From JAFGLZ01 sp964390905 (GTDB lineage: Bacteria; Planctomycetota; Phycisphaerae; UBA1845; JAFGLZ01): a DNA stretch of 64,000 nt. Within the stretch, counting starts at the first letter, position 1. Each line of letters opens with the position of its first letter. Below the pieces are notes generated by a model, which had not been told where the DNA came from, did no database searches, and was given only the letters and a program-made list of their open reading frames with translations. The position numbers and the translations under genes are program-made. The stretch lies in NCBI GenBank assembly GCA_964390905.1, contig CAYMLO010000018.1:18720-82719 (forward strand), written 5' to 3'. This document shows, one piece after another, positions 1-8,751 of this stretch.

Positions 1-1
1 C

Positions 2-343
2 GCCATCCACAAGGACGATCCGACCTTCTGGCTTGACGTTCTCAACCAGCGCGAGCAGTTGATCGCCGAGCGCGAGCGCCTCGCCAAGCTGCTGGAGGAT
101 CTGCAGTCCACCGAGAAGCAGATCACCGACCAGGTCGATCGTATGATCGCGCTCGGCAACGAGATCGAGCGTCGCGTGACCAAGCGCCTGTTGATCATCC
201 GCCGCCACCTGACGCCGGAGCAGCAGAAGAAGCTGTTCGGCTTGTGTGCGCTGGGCGTTCGGACACGAGCGAACCGAGCCGCTGATGCCGGCGGCCGGGG
301 CCTGGGCCGGGGGTGGGGTCGCGGACGAGGCCGCGGGCGATAG
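2..343 (+). CDS. 3' end of a Spy/LTxxQ-like periplasmic protein (5' truncated)
   Basis: The reading frame is open from base 2, so the start lies outside the window. The visible 113 residues are a highly charged helical stretch (KLLEDLQSTEKQITDQVDRM) followed by LTPEQQKKLFGL, the LTxxQ-type signature seen in Spy/CpxP and zinc-resistance-associated periplasmic proteins. It ends in a Gly/Arg tail (GRGLGRGWGRGRGRGR). Family knowledge: such proteins are small helical chaperone-like or metal-stress proteins of the envelope. A related protein lies at 60705-61403, and another Gly/Arg-rich protein at 58984-59751. It converges on the two-component pair downstream. The exact role is unknown. Confidence 0.6.
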   Translation, partial: AIHKDDPTFWLDVLNQREQLIAERERLAKLLEDLQSTEKQITDQVDRMIALGNEIERRVTKRLLIIRRHLTPEQQKKLFGLCALGVRTRANRAADAGGRGLGRGWGRGRGRGR

Positions 344-362
344 GCACCCTCGCTTCGATCGA

Positions 363-1043
363 TCAGGGCACGAGTTTGTACCCCACGCGCTGGACGGTCA
401 GGATGTGCTGGGGGTGCTTGGGGTTGGGCTCGATCTTCCGACGCAAGCTGACGATGTGGTTGTCGACCGTGCGGTCGGTGGGGAAGCCTTCGATGCCCCA
501 GATGACCTCGAGCATTTCGTTTCGGGCCACGGGCTGATCGACGCGCTCGAGCAGCATCTTGAGGATCTCGATCTCGTAGTGGCCGAGGTTGTGCGTTTTG
601 CGGCCGCGTGTCACTCGTCCCTTGCTCAGGTCGATCTCGGCCTGTCCGATCCGGGCGTGTCGCAGCGTGGTGCCGATGCCCTCGCTGCGTCGCAAGGCGG
701 CCTTGATACGGGCCAGCAGCTCGCGGACGCCGAACGGCTTGGTGATGTAGTCGTCGGCGCCCAGCTCCAAACCGCGGACCTTGTCGATCTCCTGCCCGCG
801 CGCGGTCAGCATGAGGATCGGGATGGTCATGCCCATCGCGCGGATCTCCTTGCAGACGTCGAAGCCGTCCATCCCGGGCAGCATGACATCGAGCAGGACC
901 AGGTCGGGCCCCCACGTGCGAACCTGCTCGACGGCGCCCGAACCGTCGGCGACCGTGGCCACCTCGTAGCCCTCGAACTGGAGGTTGTCACACAACCCCA
1001 TCGCCATGTCAGCTTCGTCCTCTACGATCAAGATGCGCGGCAT
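363..1043 (-). CDS. OmpR/PhoB-family response regulator
   Basis: 226 aa. The N-terminal receiver domain (about 1-115) begins PRILIVEDEADMA with the acidic pair E8/D9, has the phospho-acceptor D52 in LVLLDVMLPG, a switch Thr in MLTARG and the conserved Lys in DDYITKPF. The C-terminal part (about 130-226) is an OmpR-type winged helix with the closing signature TVDNHIVSLRRKIEP...VQRVGYKLVP. It should bind DNA as a dimer when phosphorylated by the sensor kinase encoded immediately upstream. The start codon overlaps the kinase stop by one base (TAATG), so the two are translationally coupled. Targets are unknown. Confidence 0.93.
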   Translation of the reverse strand: MPRILIVEDEADMAMGLCDNLQFEGYEVATVADGSGAVEQVRTWGPDLVLLDVMLPGMDGFDVCKEIRAMGMTIPILMLTARGQEIDKVRGLELGADDYITKPFGVRELLARIKAALRRSEGIGTTLRHARIGQAEIDLSKGRVTRGRKTHNLGHYEIEILKMLLERVDQPVARNEMLEVIWGIEGFPTDRTVDNHIVSLRRKIEPNPKHPQHILTVQRVGYKLVP

Positions 1044-3094
1044 TAGGATTCCCCTGATGAGTGATGGTTGGCCTCCGGCAGGAAGAGCGTGAACGTGCTT
1101 CCCACCCCGGGCGTGCTGTCAACCCACACGTCACCCTCGTGTCCGGTGACGATGTGATGGACGAGTTTGAGCCCGAGTCCGCTGCCGCGGATGGCGCGGA
1201 CGGTCTCGCCGCTGCCTCGAAAGAAGCTATCGAACAGCCGGTCGCGCTCGCCGGGCGGGATGCCCACGCCGCGGTCGGACACCGAGATGGTCGTTCCCTC
1301 CCGTCCGTTCCGATGGGCTCGCCGGACCTGAACTTCGACCACCTTGTCCTTGTTGGAATACTTCACGGCGTTGTTGAGCAGGTTCAAGACCGCTTGGGCG
1401 ACGGCGTCGGCGTCCGCGGACACGGTCGGCAGATCGGGTTGGATCTCCACGCGACATTCGAAGCCGTGGTGGTCGAGCTGGAAGCGATAGGCCTCGAGCG
1501 TCTGGGAGACCACCTCGCCGATGTCGCAGTCGACCCGCTCATACCGCTTGTGGCCGGCGTCGATGCGCGAGAAGTCCAGGATGTTGTTGATCAGGTGGGT
1601 CAGTCGTTCGCTCTCTCGTGTGATGACGGCGTAGTATTCGCGGCGCTTGCCGTCGCTGACGGCCCGGCCGTAGAGCAACGTTTCGCCGAACAGTCGGATG
1701 AGGGCCAACGGGGTCTTGAGCTCGTGGGAGACGTTGGCGACGAACTCGTTCTTGAGCCGCGTCAGGGTCATCTCCCGGCGGACGGCGAGCAGGAGCACGG
1801 CCACGGCCGCCATCAGTACCGTCACGACGATGGCCGTCAGGGCGATGTAGATCGACGTCTGCCGACGCACTTCATGCCGGACCCGCTCGAGGAACGCCGG
1901 CGCGGGCTGGAGCTGCCAGGTTTGAAGGGGCATGGCCAGGACCTGCGTCCAGGGCACGTCGGGCGGCGACGGCGTGTCGCTCTTGGGGTCAACGACCAGA
2001 TCGCCTCGTCCCACGGCCTTAACGATGGGGACCACGAACGTTTCATACAGGGCTGACCGGTGGATGCACACTCCCACCAGGACCTTGCCTCCTGTGCTGG
2101 GAAGGCGTCGATAGGCCAGCGCCCGAGGTCTGGCGCCAAGTGTGTCGGCGACGAACTGCACGCCCGGCTCCTCAGTCCCCAAGGGGGGGTCCAACCGGGG
2201 CGCCATCCAGGTCCGAACCACGTCTGCAGCACTGGCCAGCTTGTGCTGACGGCTGGCGATGTCGGCCAGTTCGCGCTCCGCCAGGTTGATGTCATCGGGC
2301 GGGCGATCGGTCAGCTGCTTGAGTCGATAGATCAACATCTCGGCGCATTCGCGGGCGGGCAGAGGAACGTATCCCGCCGTGATCTGTTCGAGAAGGTCTT
2401 CGGCGGCTCGAGCGGCTTCGTTCTGCTGGCCGGATGCCGTCAGCACATCGATCAACGCGAGGTTTACCCAGAACAGGGAAGGGGGATCGAGCCCGCGCAA
2501 GACGACGGCGTAGCGCGTGCGTAGCCGTTCGTAGATTTGGATCGCGTCATCGAATCGCTTCTGCTTCGCCCGACAGCCCGCGATGGCCATTTGCGCCTTG
2601 AGCTGCCAGTACACGGGCGTGGCCTCGCCCGTGCATTGCCGGTAGCGCTCGATGGCCTCTTCGAGATTTCGCTCGACGAATTCGAGCTGTTCGGCCATGC
2701 CGTAGCTCGGCGGGGCCAACGCTTCGTAGGACCGATCCGATCGCGCCCCCGTCGTCGCAGGCCAGGTGATCAACGCCCAGTGGTCGTAGACGAAGCCAAG
2801 CTCCAGCCAATCGTCTTTCGATACGATTCGATTGAGGACGGGGTCGTCCTCGTCCTGGTAGGCTTGGTGGAGGCGGGTGATCCGGTCGTCGGCGGCCCGG
2901 CGAAGCTCGTCCTGCAGGCGGTCCGAGACGAACTCCGCTCGATCACGGAGACGCCGCGTCCGATCCTCCTGAATGGCCCGTCCCTGACGCAGGGCCAACC
3001 GGACGCCTCCGCCGGCCAGCGCCAGCGCGAGCAGGACGACGAGCGCCGATGCGCCCCACCACCAACGGCGAGCTATCTGCTGTGCATCCGCCAT
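1043..3094 (-). CDS. membrane sensor histidine kinase with TPR-like extracytoplasmic domain
   Basis: 683 aa. Visible order: transmembrane helix 1 (about 14-34), a large extracytoplasmic region, transmembrane helix 2 (about 415-437), a HisKA dimerisation domain with phospho-acceptor H457 in FVANVSHELKTPL, and an HATPase_c domain with N box NLLNNAVKYS (571-580), G1 DRGVGIPP (about 607-614) and G2 GSGLGLKL (637-644). The sensor part, roughly residues 137-260, looks like TPR helices (EEAIERYRQ, FDDAIQIYERL, NEAARAAEDLLEQ). It is the first gene of a two-gene operon with the response regulator. No HAMP linker is obvious. The signal is unknown; a TPR sensor may read a protein or peptide rather than a small ion. 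Confidence 0.92.
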   Translation of the reverse strand: MADAQQIARRWWWGASALVVLLALALAGGGVRLALRQGRAIQEDRTRRLRDRAEFVSDRLQDELRRAADDRITRLHQAYQDEDDPVLNRIVSKDDWLELGFVYDHWALITWPATTGARSDRSYEALAPPSYGMAEQLEFVERNLEEAIERYRQCTGEATPVYWQLKAQMAIAGCRAKQKRFDDAIQIYERLRTRYAVVLRGLDPPSLFWVNLALIDVLTASGQQNEAARAAEDLLEQITAGYVPLPARECAEMLIYRLKQLTDRPPDDINLAERELADIASRQHKLASAADVVRTWMAPRLDPPLGTEEPGVQFVADTLGARPRALAYRRLPSTGGKVLVGVCIHRSALYETFVVPIVKAVGRGDLVVDPKSDTPSPPDVPWTQVLAMPLQTWQLQPAPAFLERVRHEVRRQTSIYIALTAIVVTVLMAAVAVLLLAVRREMTLTRLKNEFVANVSHELKTPLALIRLFGETLLYGRAVSDGKRREYYAVITRESERLTHLINNILDFSRIDAGHKRYERVDCDIGEVVSQTLEAYRFQLDHHGFECRVEIQPDLPTVSADADAVAQAVLNLLNNAVKYSNKDKVVEVQVRRAHRNGREGTTISVSDRGVGIPPGERDRLFDSFFRGSGETVRAIRGSGLGLKLVHHIVTGHEGDVWVDSTPGVGSTFTLFLPEANHHSSGES

Positions 3095-3224
3095 CGATAC
3101 GGTGCATTGTACCGCGAACGTGGTCCCACGACGCCATTCGGATGAGGCGTGTCGCAGCGAGACGGGCGCAGAAGATTCCTTCGAACGTCGATCGTTCTAG
3201 CCGGGACGGGAGGTCCCCAGGCCG

Positions 3225-3494
3225 TCATAGAAGCGCAGCCACAAGGTACCAGAGGGTATTGTTGCCTGTGGCGGTGGAGGTCTCCACACCAGGGCCGGGC
3301 ACGCCGCCATCCGGGTTCAGCAGGCCGACCGTGCCGTTCAGACCGAGAGGGATGTTGAGGTTGAAGTTGACGTTGCCCCAGCCGCCCAACCACCCCAGGG
3401 CGCCCCCATAGGGGTTGCAGCCGGAAACACACAGACCGAGGATTGCCAGCACGAGCGTTGCCGCCCGGGCTTTGTATCCCAATGGGCGCGCCAT
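3225..3494 (-). CDS. small predicted lipoprotein, no recognised family
   Basis: 89 aa. A basic N-terminus and hydrophobic stretch lead to a lipobox-like LCVSGC, predicting cleavage before Cys27 and lipid attachment. The mature part is rich in Gly, Asn and Leu (GWLGGWGNVNFNLNIPLG) and ends with a hydrophobic segment LWYLVAALL that could be a short membrane anchor. The minus-strand start is preceded by GGAAGGTGGG, a good ribosome-binding site. It precedes the kinase gene on the same strand, with about 130 bases between. Function unknown. Confidence 0.55.
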   Translation of the reverse strand: MARPLGYKARAATLVLAILGLCVSGCNPYGGALGWLGGWGNVNFNLNIPLGLNGTVGLLNPDGGVPGPGVETSTATGNNTLWYLVAALL

Positions 3495-3645
3495 GATCGA
3501 CCCACCTTCCCGGCGATGAACGCTTGACTCTACTGGACTTGTCGGCAGACCGCCCTGGAAATCTTGAGTCGCCCCCCATCACCGACGGGGCCAAGCGCGG
3601 AACATGGGATGTGGCCATGGCCCCGCCGTTCGCCGGCGAATGCCG

Positions 3646-3673
3646 TTACGTGACCCGAGACGCTCAATATGAT
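3646..3673 (+). promoter_or_regulatory. candidate sigma-70-type promoter for the RCK protein
   Basis: TTACGT at 3646-3651 and TATGAT at 3668-3673 are separated by 16 bases. They lie 35 bases upstream of the start at 3709, with a strong GAGGAG ribosome-binding site between. This rests on pattern match alone. Confidence 0.4.
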
Positions 3674-3708
3674 ACGCTAGCCGTCAGGAGGAAATCCGAG
3701 GAGCTGGC

Positions 3709-4296
3709 ATGAGCTCGAATTCCGAGGAACGGACGGCCGAAGACCGGGCCTGCGAGTACATGGGCACCTACGAGAACGGGATGGTTCGTCCGGACGGTCC
3801 CGTGGACTGGCCGAACGGCACCCGGGTGATCATCTGCGTCGCCGAACCCGAAGCCCGGAGCGAGACCGAGCTGGGGCCGGTCATTCTGGTCGGGTTCGGC
3901 CTGGCCGGCCGGTGGGTGGCGGACATCTTCGACCGCCACAAGATCGAGTACGTGATCGTCGACCAGAACCCCGAGACGATCGAGATCCAGAAGCGTCTCG
4001 GCCTGCGGGCCGTCCTCGGCGACATTGGCGAGGAGGCCACCCTCCGCAAGGCGGGGATCGAGCAGGCGTCCTTGTTGGTATTGACCGTTCCGGACGAGCA
4101 GGCCGTCCTGCGGGCGACGCAGCTCGCCAGGAAGATCAAGCCGGACATCTACATCGTCGCGCGAACGAACTACACGTCGGCCGGTCTGCGGGCCGCACAA
4201 CTTGGCGCAAACGAGGTCATCAAAGGGGAGCAGGCCGTCGCACGACAGTTCTACGAGAAGCTATTGCGCAAACTGGGGGGCGAGCCGCCTACCTAG
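3709..4296 (+). CDS. RCK_N/TrkA-N NAD-binding protein with a short N-terminal extension
   Basis: 195 aa. Residues 56-190 form a Rossmann RCK_N domain: VILVGFGLAGRW carries GxGxxG (G62, G64, G67), VDQNPE provides the acidic residue (D85) that normally holds the NAD ribose, and LGDIGEEATLRKAGI is the usual TrkA-N core. Such domains gate K+ channels and transporters. No membrane pore is fused or adjacent, so this would be a stand-alone regulator. Residues 17-45 (EYMGTYENGMVRPDGPVDWPNGTRVIICV) resemble the short beta-rich AF2212/DUF104 antitoxin-like module, not part of normal RCK proteins. A strong ribosome-binding site precedes the ATG. Confidence 0.82.
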   Translation: MSSNSEERTAEDRACEYMGTYENGMVRPDGPVDWPNGTRVIICVAEPEARSETELGPVILVGFGLAGRWVADIFDRHKIEYVIVDQNPETIEIQKRLGLRAVLGDIGEEATLRKAGIEQASLLVLTVPDEQAVLRATQLARKIKPDIYIVARTNYTSAGLRAAQLGANEVIKGEQAVARQFYEKLLRKLGGEPPT

Positions 4297-4347
4297 ACAT
4301 CGGTCGAGCAGTTGATCGAGCTCGGCGAAGACCAGGAGTTGGCCAAG

Positions 4348-5172
4348 ATGGACTTTCCCCAAACGTCGATCGGCGGCGTACAGGTGTCGCGACTGCTGTG
4401 CGGCAGCAACGTCTTCTTCGGGTTCAGCCATTTCAGCGCGGCCCGGGACAAGTGGCTTCAGAAGCACTTCACCGTCGAGCGGATCGCCGACGTGCTGACC
4501 TGCTGCCTCGAGCAGGGCGTCAACGGGATCGTGAGCGGTCCGCAGCCGAGGCTGCACGAGGCCATCAAGATCGCCGAGCAGCGGACCGGCCTCCAGATGG
4601 TGTGGGTCTGCACGCCCGGCGCCGGCGGCGAGGCCTGCACGGGTCGGATCGAGGAGGACATCGACTGGTGTGCCCGGCATGACGTGAAGGTTTGCATGCC
4701 CCATCCCGTCTGGACCGACGCGAGGCTCATCATCAGTCAGAATCGCATTGACCAGGGCCCCGAGACACTGGCCTGCATCCGCCAGCACGGCATGGTGCCT
4801 GGCTTCAGCACGCACCGCATCGAGACCGTCATCGTCAGCGACAAGCAGGGCTACGACGCCGAAGTCTACATTCAGCTCTACAACGCATTGGGGTTCCTGC
4901 TGCCGGTCGAGACCGACTGGGCCGCTCGGATCATCAACGACACACCGAAGCCCATCATCGCCATCAAGCCCCTGGCGGCCGGACGCCTGATCCCGCCGAC
5001 GGGCCTGCATTTCAGTTTCGGCACGATCAAGCCCATCGACATGGTCTGCATCGGCCTGATGAGCGTCGAAGAGGCCGAGGAGAGCATTGCCATCGCCCGC
5101 AAGATCCTGACCGCCAGCGACGAGGAGGTCGACCTGGCCGTCACGCGAAGCAAGGCGCATCTGCTCAGGTAA
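4348..5172 (+). CDS. aldo/keto-reductase-like TIM-barrel protein
   Basis: 274 aa from the ATG at 4348, which has AGGAG 10 bases upstream; an in-frame TTG at 4312 is less likely. The N-terminus TSIGGVQVSRLLCGSNVFFG matches the opening beta-hairpin and first strand of aldo/keto reductases. The later stretch KPIIAIKPLAAGRLIPP resembles their strand 7 region. The classic Asp-Tyr-Lys-His tetrad is not clearly present, so it may have lost NADPH-dependent reductase activity or have another chemistry. Similar proteins are common in planctomycete genomes. It lies directly behind the RCK gene on the same strand. Confidence 0.6.
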   Translation: MDFPQTSIGGVQVSRLLCGSNVFFGFSHFSAARDKWLQKHFTVERIADVLTCCLEQGVNGIVSGPQPRLHEAIKIAEQRTGLQMVWVCTPGAGGEACTGRIEEDIDWCARHDVKVCMPHPVWTDARLIISQNRIDQGPETLACIRQHGMVPGFSTHRIETVIVSDKQGYDAEVYIQLYNALGFLLPVETDWAARIINDTPKPIIAIKPLAAGRLIPPTGLHFSFGTIKPIDMVCIGLMSVEEAEESIAIARKILTASDEEVDLAVTRSKAHLLR

Positions 5173-5366
5173 CACGCAAGGCTTGGCGAGCGCGGTCACG
5201 CCCGCCCCAGCTCGCTCTGACGTTCCCAATTCGGTCGGCGAGTCAGTTGTCAGATATCGTCTCGCCTTGTCTGGACTTGTCTCGCCGCGGCGACAGTGCT
5301 TGGATGGGGTTGGGGCCATTGGTACGATACCGCGTCCTGATTTCTGGGGACTTCGGAGGCGAACCG

Positions 5367-8300
5367 ATGAGAAGACAACGATTCTGTCTGGCGTTCGCGG
5401 CTGTTCTGGTTGCCTGTTGGCCGGCGCGGGGCCTCGCGGCGCCGCTTCGCGGCATCGAGTTGCATCCCGACGCGCCGGAATCCGTGGTGAAGGCGTTCGC
5501 CCAGAGCGGCCTGAACACAGTGGTCATCCCGTTCCGTCGGCAGGGGGACTTGTCCGAGCCGGCGTTTGTCAAGTCGTTGGCGCGATGGGGCAAGCTGGCC
5601 AAGCGGTACAAGCTGCGATGCCTGGTGGCGGTCCGGCTGTTCGGCCCGCCGGACTACGCCGGCGCGAAGGGAGGGTACACGCGCTGCGTCGAAGCCGTCG
5701 CGACGGGCGGGCCATGTGTCTCGCCGGGCGACAGGAAGTACTGGACCCAGCACGTCACGCCGCGCGTCCGCCGGATTGCGGAGCTGGCCAAGCAGAACGG
5801 GCTGGCGGGCGCACTGTTCGACTATCAGGCCACGCTGACCGCTGTGGAATACAATGCCTCCTACTGCTTCAGCAACGTCTGCTGGCACGCGTTCGTTAAC
5901 GCCAAGCACGAGGGTGACAAGAAGCTGCTCGGGCTCAAACCTCGGGCACGCGTCAACTGGGTCCGGACGTCCCCGAGCGGCGGGGCGTACTACGCGTTCC
6001 TGTCCGGCATCATTCAGGAGGAAATGGCCAAGGCCTTCCAGGCAGCCCGCGCCGCGTTTCCCGAGGTGATCGTGGGCGTCTACGGGTTCTGGGATACCTG
6101 GTTCTATCGCGGGATCGTCCGGGCCACGTCGCAGGCGGATGACCTCCCCCCCGCCGTTATGGCTGAATATGAGCGGTCTTCTCTCGGTCGGCTATGCCCG
6201 CTCCTCAAACCGACCTGGGCCAGGGCCAGACTGAAGTTTGCGCCCGTCGCCCGACTTTCGCTGGACTACTACCTGCCCGCCGATGTGCAGAACCAGATTG
6301 CCGAACTCGATGGGGACCGGACGGGGTTCCTGCTTCGCGCGACGGACGCGTTGTGGCGGCGTGTGACCGACGTCTATCACGTCTACCCGCCGATGGGGTC
6401 GGCCCGCGCCTACGCCGACGCCGTCCGCAAGGGCCTGAAGGGCCAGCGCACCGGCCAGCGTCTGCTGTTCAATAAGCCCCACTACTCGCTGTACATGCCG
6501 CGTGTCGGCTTGGTCGAGGGCGTGGGGCTGTCCGGCCTGTTGGGCGGGATGATCAAGCGTCTGGCTGAATCGTTCCAGCTGCCCACCGTGCAGCTGAGCA
6601 CCGCGCGCCCGGAGCAGTGGAAGGACATGCTGTCCGTCTGCAACGTCATCCTCGTCCTGCCCGGCGCCGTCACGGCCAATGCAGAGGGTATGGCTGCCGC
6701 CGCGCCGGCCTTTGCACGGTTCTTGCACAACGGCGGCGTCCTGATCGTGCTCAACGCCTCCGACCGCAAGGCCATCGGCTGGCTCGCCGACCACGCGTCC
6801 CGATTCGCTTGTGAGGCCGAACGCAGGTCGGGCATGAAACAGGGATGGCTGGCGAATGAGGGCAGCGGCCTGCTCGCCTCGCCCGTCTACATCGAGAAGC
6901 TCGCGCCGACAGGGGTTCGGTTCAAGTCGTTTGCGCCGCAGTACTCGGTTCTGGCCAAGGACGACCAGGACGGTGCGTACCTGCTGAGCCAGCCCGTCGG
7001 CAGGGGGTTGTTGGTCGTGTCGGCTGGGCCGGTGATGCCGGTGGAACTCCTGGCCAACGCGTTCTTCCGTCAGCTGCGTCGAGGCGACGTCTTTACCACC
7101 ACGCTTCTGCCCGGAGCGGACAAGGTGCGATTTGGCACCAACGAGCTGATGCTCGGCGTGGCCGAGGTGCCCGAGCCGGCCAGCAACGTCAATGTGTTCG
7201 TAGACGTGATCGATACGCACGGGAAGCAAGCGACCCATCAGCGGTTCAACGTTTCGGTGGCGGGCGACGGCCTTCGCATCCCGCTGCGCTATGACGTCAA
7301 CGAGGAAGGTGTCGGACGGATCGTCGTCACGATCGCGGATCCGACCGATGGGGGGGTCCTGCGGCGGCGGCACATCCGTCTGTTGCACGAACATCGCGTT
7401 GATGTCCTGCCGGACAAGAACTACTACACGACCGAATCGCACGCCGTCTTGCGGTTGCGGTATCTCGACGCGTCGTTACGCAAGGCGTCCGTGCGCGTCA
7501 AGCTGGTGGGCAGCGGGTCGCAGCCCGAGCTGACCGGCCAGGAGATCCGTCTTGCGAAGATCCCCATCGCCCAGACTCCCCCCGGCGAGCACGAGCTGGA
7601 GGTGTCCTTCGTGCAGGACGGCAAGGTGGTCTACGCCAGGACGCTGACGCTCCGCAAGGAACCGCCCTTCCCCACGGCCGTCAAGCTCCTGCACCATCGA
7701 AGCTGCGTCCTCGAGGTCGACGGCAAGCCATTCTTCCCGTTCGGCTGCTACGGCGGGCAGGACGCGGGCCTCGAAGCGCTGGGCGTCAACGCGACGGTCG
7801 GCGGTCCGGACAAGGCCGGCAAGCTGCGGTTCGCGCCGCATGGCCTGAAAGGATGGGCGCTGGACGACAAGATGACGCCGCAGAAGGTCCGGGACGAGCT
7901 GCGCGGGGAGAAGTACAAGATGCTCTTGTCGTGGTACATGTTCGACGAGCCGGCCCTGAACAGCCAGTCGCCCGATCACGTGCGGCGGTACTACGAGCAC
8001 GGACGGCGGAAGGACCCGTACCATCCCCAGATGCTGGTCTACGTCGGCAGCGCAAGCTATCCGCAGTATCCCGACTACATGCCGGTGGCCGAGTGCCAGA
8101 TGATGGACCACTACCCGCTGCCGTTCTTCGCGCCGTCGACGTACGGCCGGTATCTTCGGGAGGTGACCGAGGCTGCCCGCGGCCGGCGAAACGTCTGGGG
8201 CGTGCCGCAGTGCTTCGACTGGCGGGAGATCGGCGCAGCCATCGGGCCGTTCAAGCGAGAGGACCTACACCCCAGGGGACCCGAGGCGCTGAACTACGTC

Positions 8301-8687
8301 TATCAGTCCGTCATCGAGGGGGCGGGGGCGATCACGTTCTGGACGTTCCGCTATGCCGCCGGTGACGCGTCCCGGTACGGGCCGTTCCGCAAGGCCCTGG
8401 CCGAGGGCGCCAAGCTGACGCAGCTGGTCGCCAAAGGCGTCGTGGTCGACTCGCCCTGTGTTCGCCCGCTCGGCGCCCAGGTCCGGTGCCGCACCTTCCA
8501 GGTCGGCAAGGAGATCTACGTCGTCGCGGCCAACTACCTCGGACGCAAGGCGACCGTCACCTTCAGCGCGCCGTATCTGAAGGGCAGGACGCTGCGACAG
8601 TACCTGCCGAGCGACCGTCAGCTGGGCGGGCTCACCGACACGTTCGGGCCGCTGGCGGGCAAGGTCTACGTCGTTCCCGCTCCGTAG
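5367..8687 (+). CDS. large exported multidomain glycoside-hydrolase-like protein
   Basis: 1106 aa from the ATG at 5367, behind CGGAGG; residues 1-25 are a signal peptide (FCLAFAAVLVACWPARGLA). Four regions can be seen. About 26-300 is TIM-barrel-like, with the opening LRGIELHPDAPESVVKAFA typical of putative glycosidase barrels. About 420-570 looks like a glutamine-amidotransferase-type Rossmann domain (NVILVLPGAV, FLHNGGVLIVLN). About 640-800 is beta-rich. About 810-1106 starts LEVDGKPFFPFGCYG and contains YMFDEPAL, a DEP motif like those of clan-A glycosidase barrels. No precise GH family can be assigned. It starts the carbohydrate region and is followed by a DegT-type enzyme. Confidence 0.65.
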   Translation: MRRQRFCLAFAAVLVACWPARGLAAPLRGIELHPDAPESVVKAFAQSGLNTVVIPFRRQGDLSEPAFVKSLARWGKLAKRYKLRCLVAVRLFGPPDYAGAKGGYTRCVEAVATGGPCVSPGDRKYWTQHVTPRVRRIAELAKQNGLAGALFDYQATLTAVEYNASYCFSNVCWHAFVNAKHEGDKKLLGLKPRARVNWVRTSPSGGAYYAFLSGIIQEEMAKAFQAARAAFPEVIVGVYGFWDTWFYRGIVRATSQADDLPPAVMAEYERSSLGRLCPLLKPTWARARLKFAPVARLSLDYYLPADVQNQIAELDGDRTGFLLRATDALWRRVTDVYHVYPPMGSARAYADAVRKGLKGQRTGQRLLFNKPHYSLYMPRVGLVEGVGLSGLLGGMIKRLAESFQLPTVQLSTARPEQWKDMLSVCNVILVLPGAVTANAEGMAAAAPAFARFLHNGGVLIVLNASDRKAIGWLADHASRFACEAERRSGMKQGWLANEGSGLLASPVYIEKLAPTGVRFKSFAPQYSVLAKDDQDGAYLLSQPVGRGLLVVSAGPVMPVELLANAFFRQLRRGDVFTTTLLPGADKVRFGTNELMLGVAEVPEPASNVNVFVDVIDTHGKQATHQRFNVSVAGDGLRIPLRYDVNEEGVGRIVVTIADPTDGGVLRRRHIRLLHEHRVDVLPDKNYYTTESHAVLRLRYLDASLRKASVRVKLVGSGSQPELTGQEIRLAKIPIAQTPPGEHELEVSFVQDGKVVYARTLTLRKEPPFPTAVKLLHHRSCVLEVDGKPFFPFGCYGGQDAGLEALGVNATVGGPDKAGKLRFAPHGLKGWALDDKMTPQKVRDELRGEKYKMLLSWYMFDEPALNSQSPDHVRRYYEHGRRKDPYHPQMLVYVGSASYPQYPDYMPVAECQMMDHYPLPFFAPSTYGRYLREVTEAARGRRNVWGVPQCFDWREIGAAIGPFKREDLHPRGPEALNYVYQSVIEGAGAITFWTFRYAAGDASRYGPFRKALAEGAKLTQLVAKGVVVDSPCVRPLGAQVRCRTFQVGKEIYVVAANYLGRKATVTFSAPYLKGRTLRQYLPSDRQLGGLTDTFGPLAGKVYVVPAP

Positions 8688-8751
8688 CGGGGGCGTCCGG
8701 TCGTGCGGATTTGGTCAGCGGCGGAGTCATCGTCGTAAGAGGGCGAGCAAG

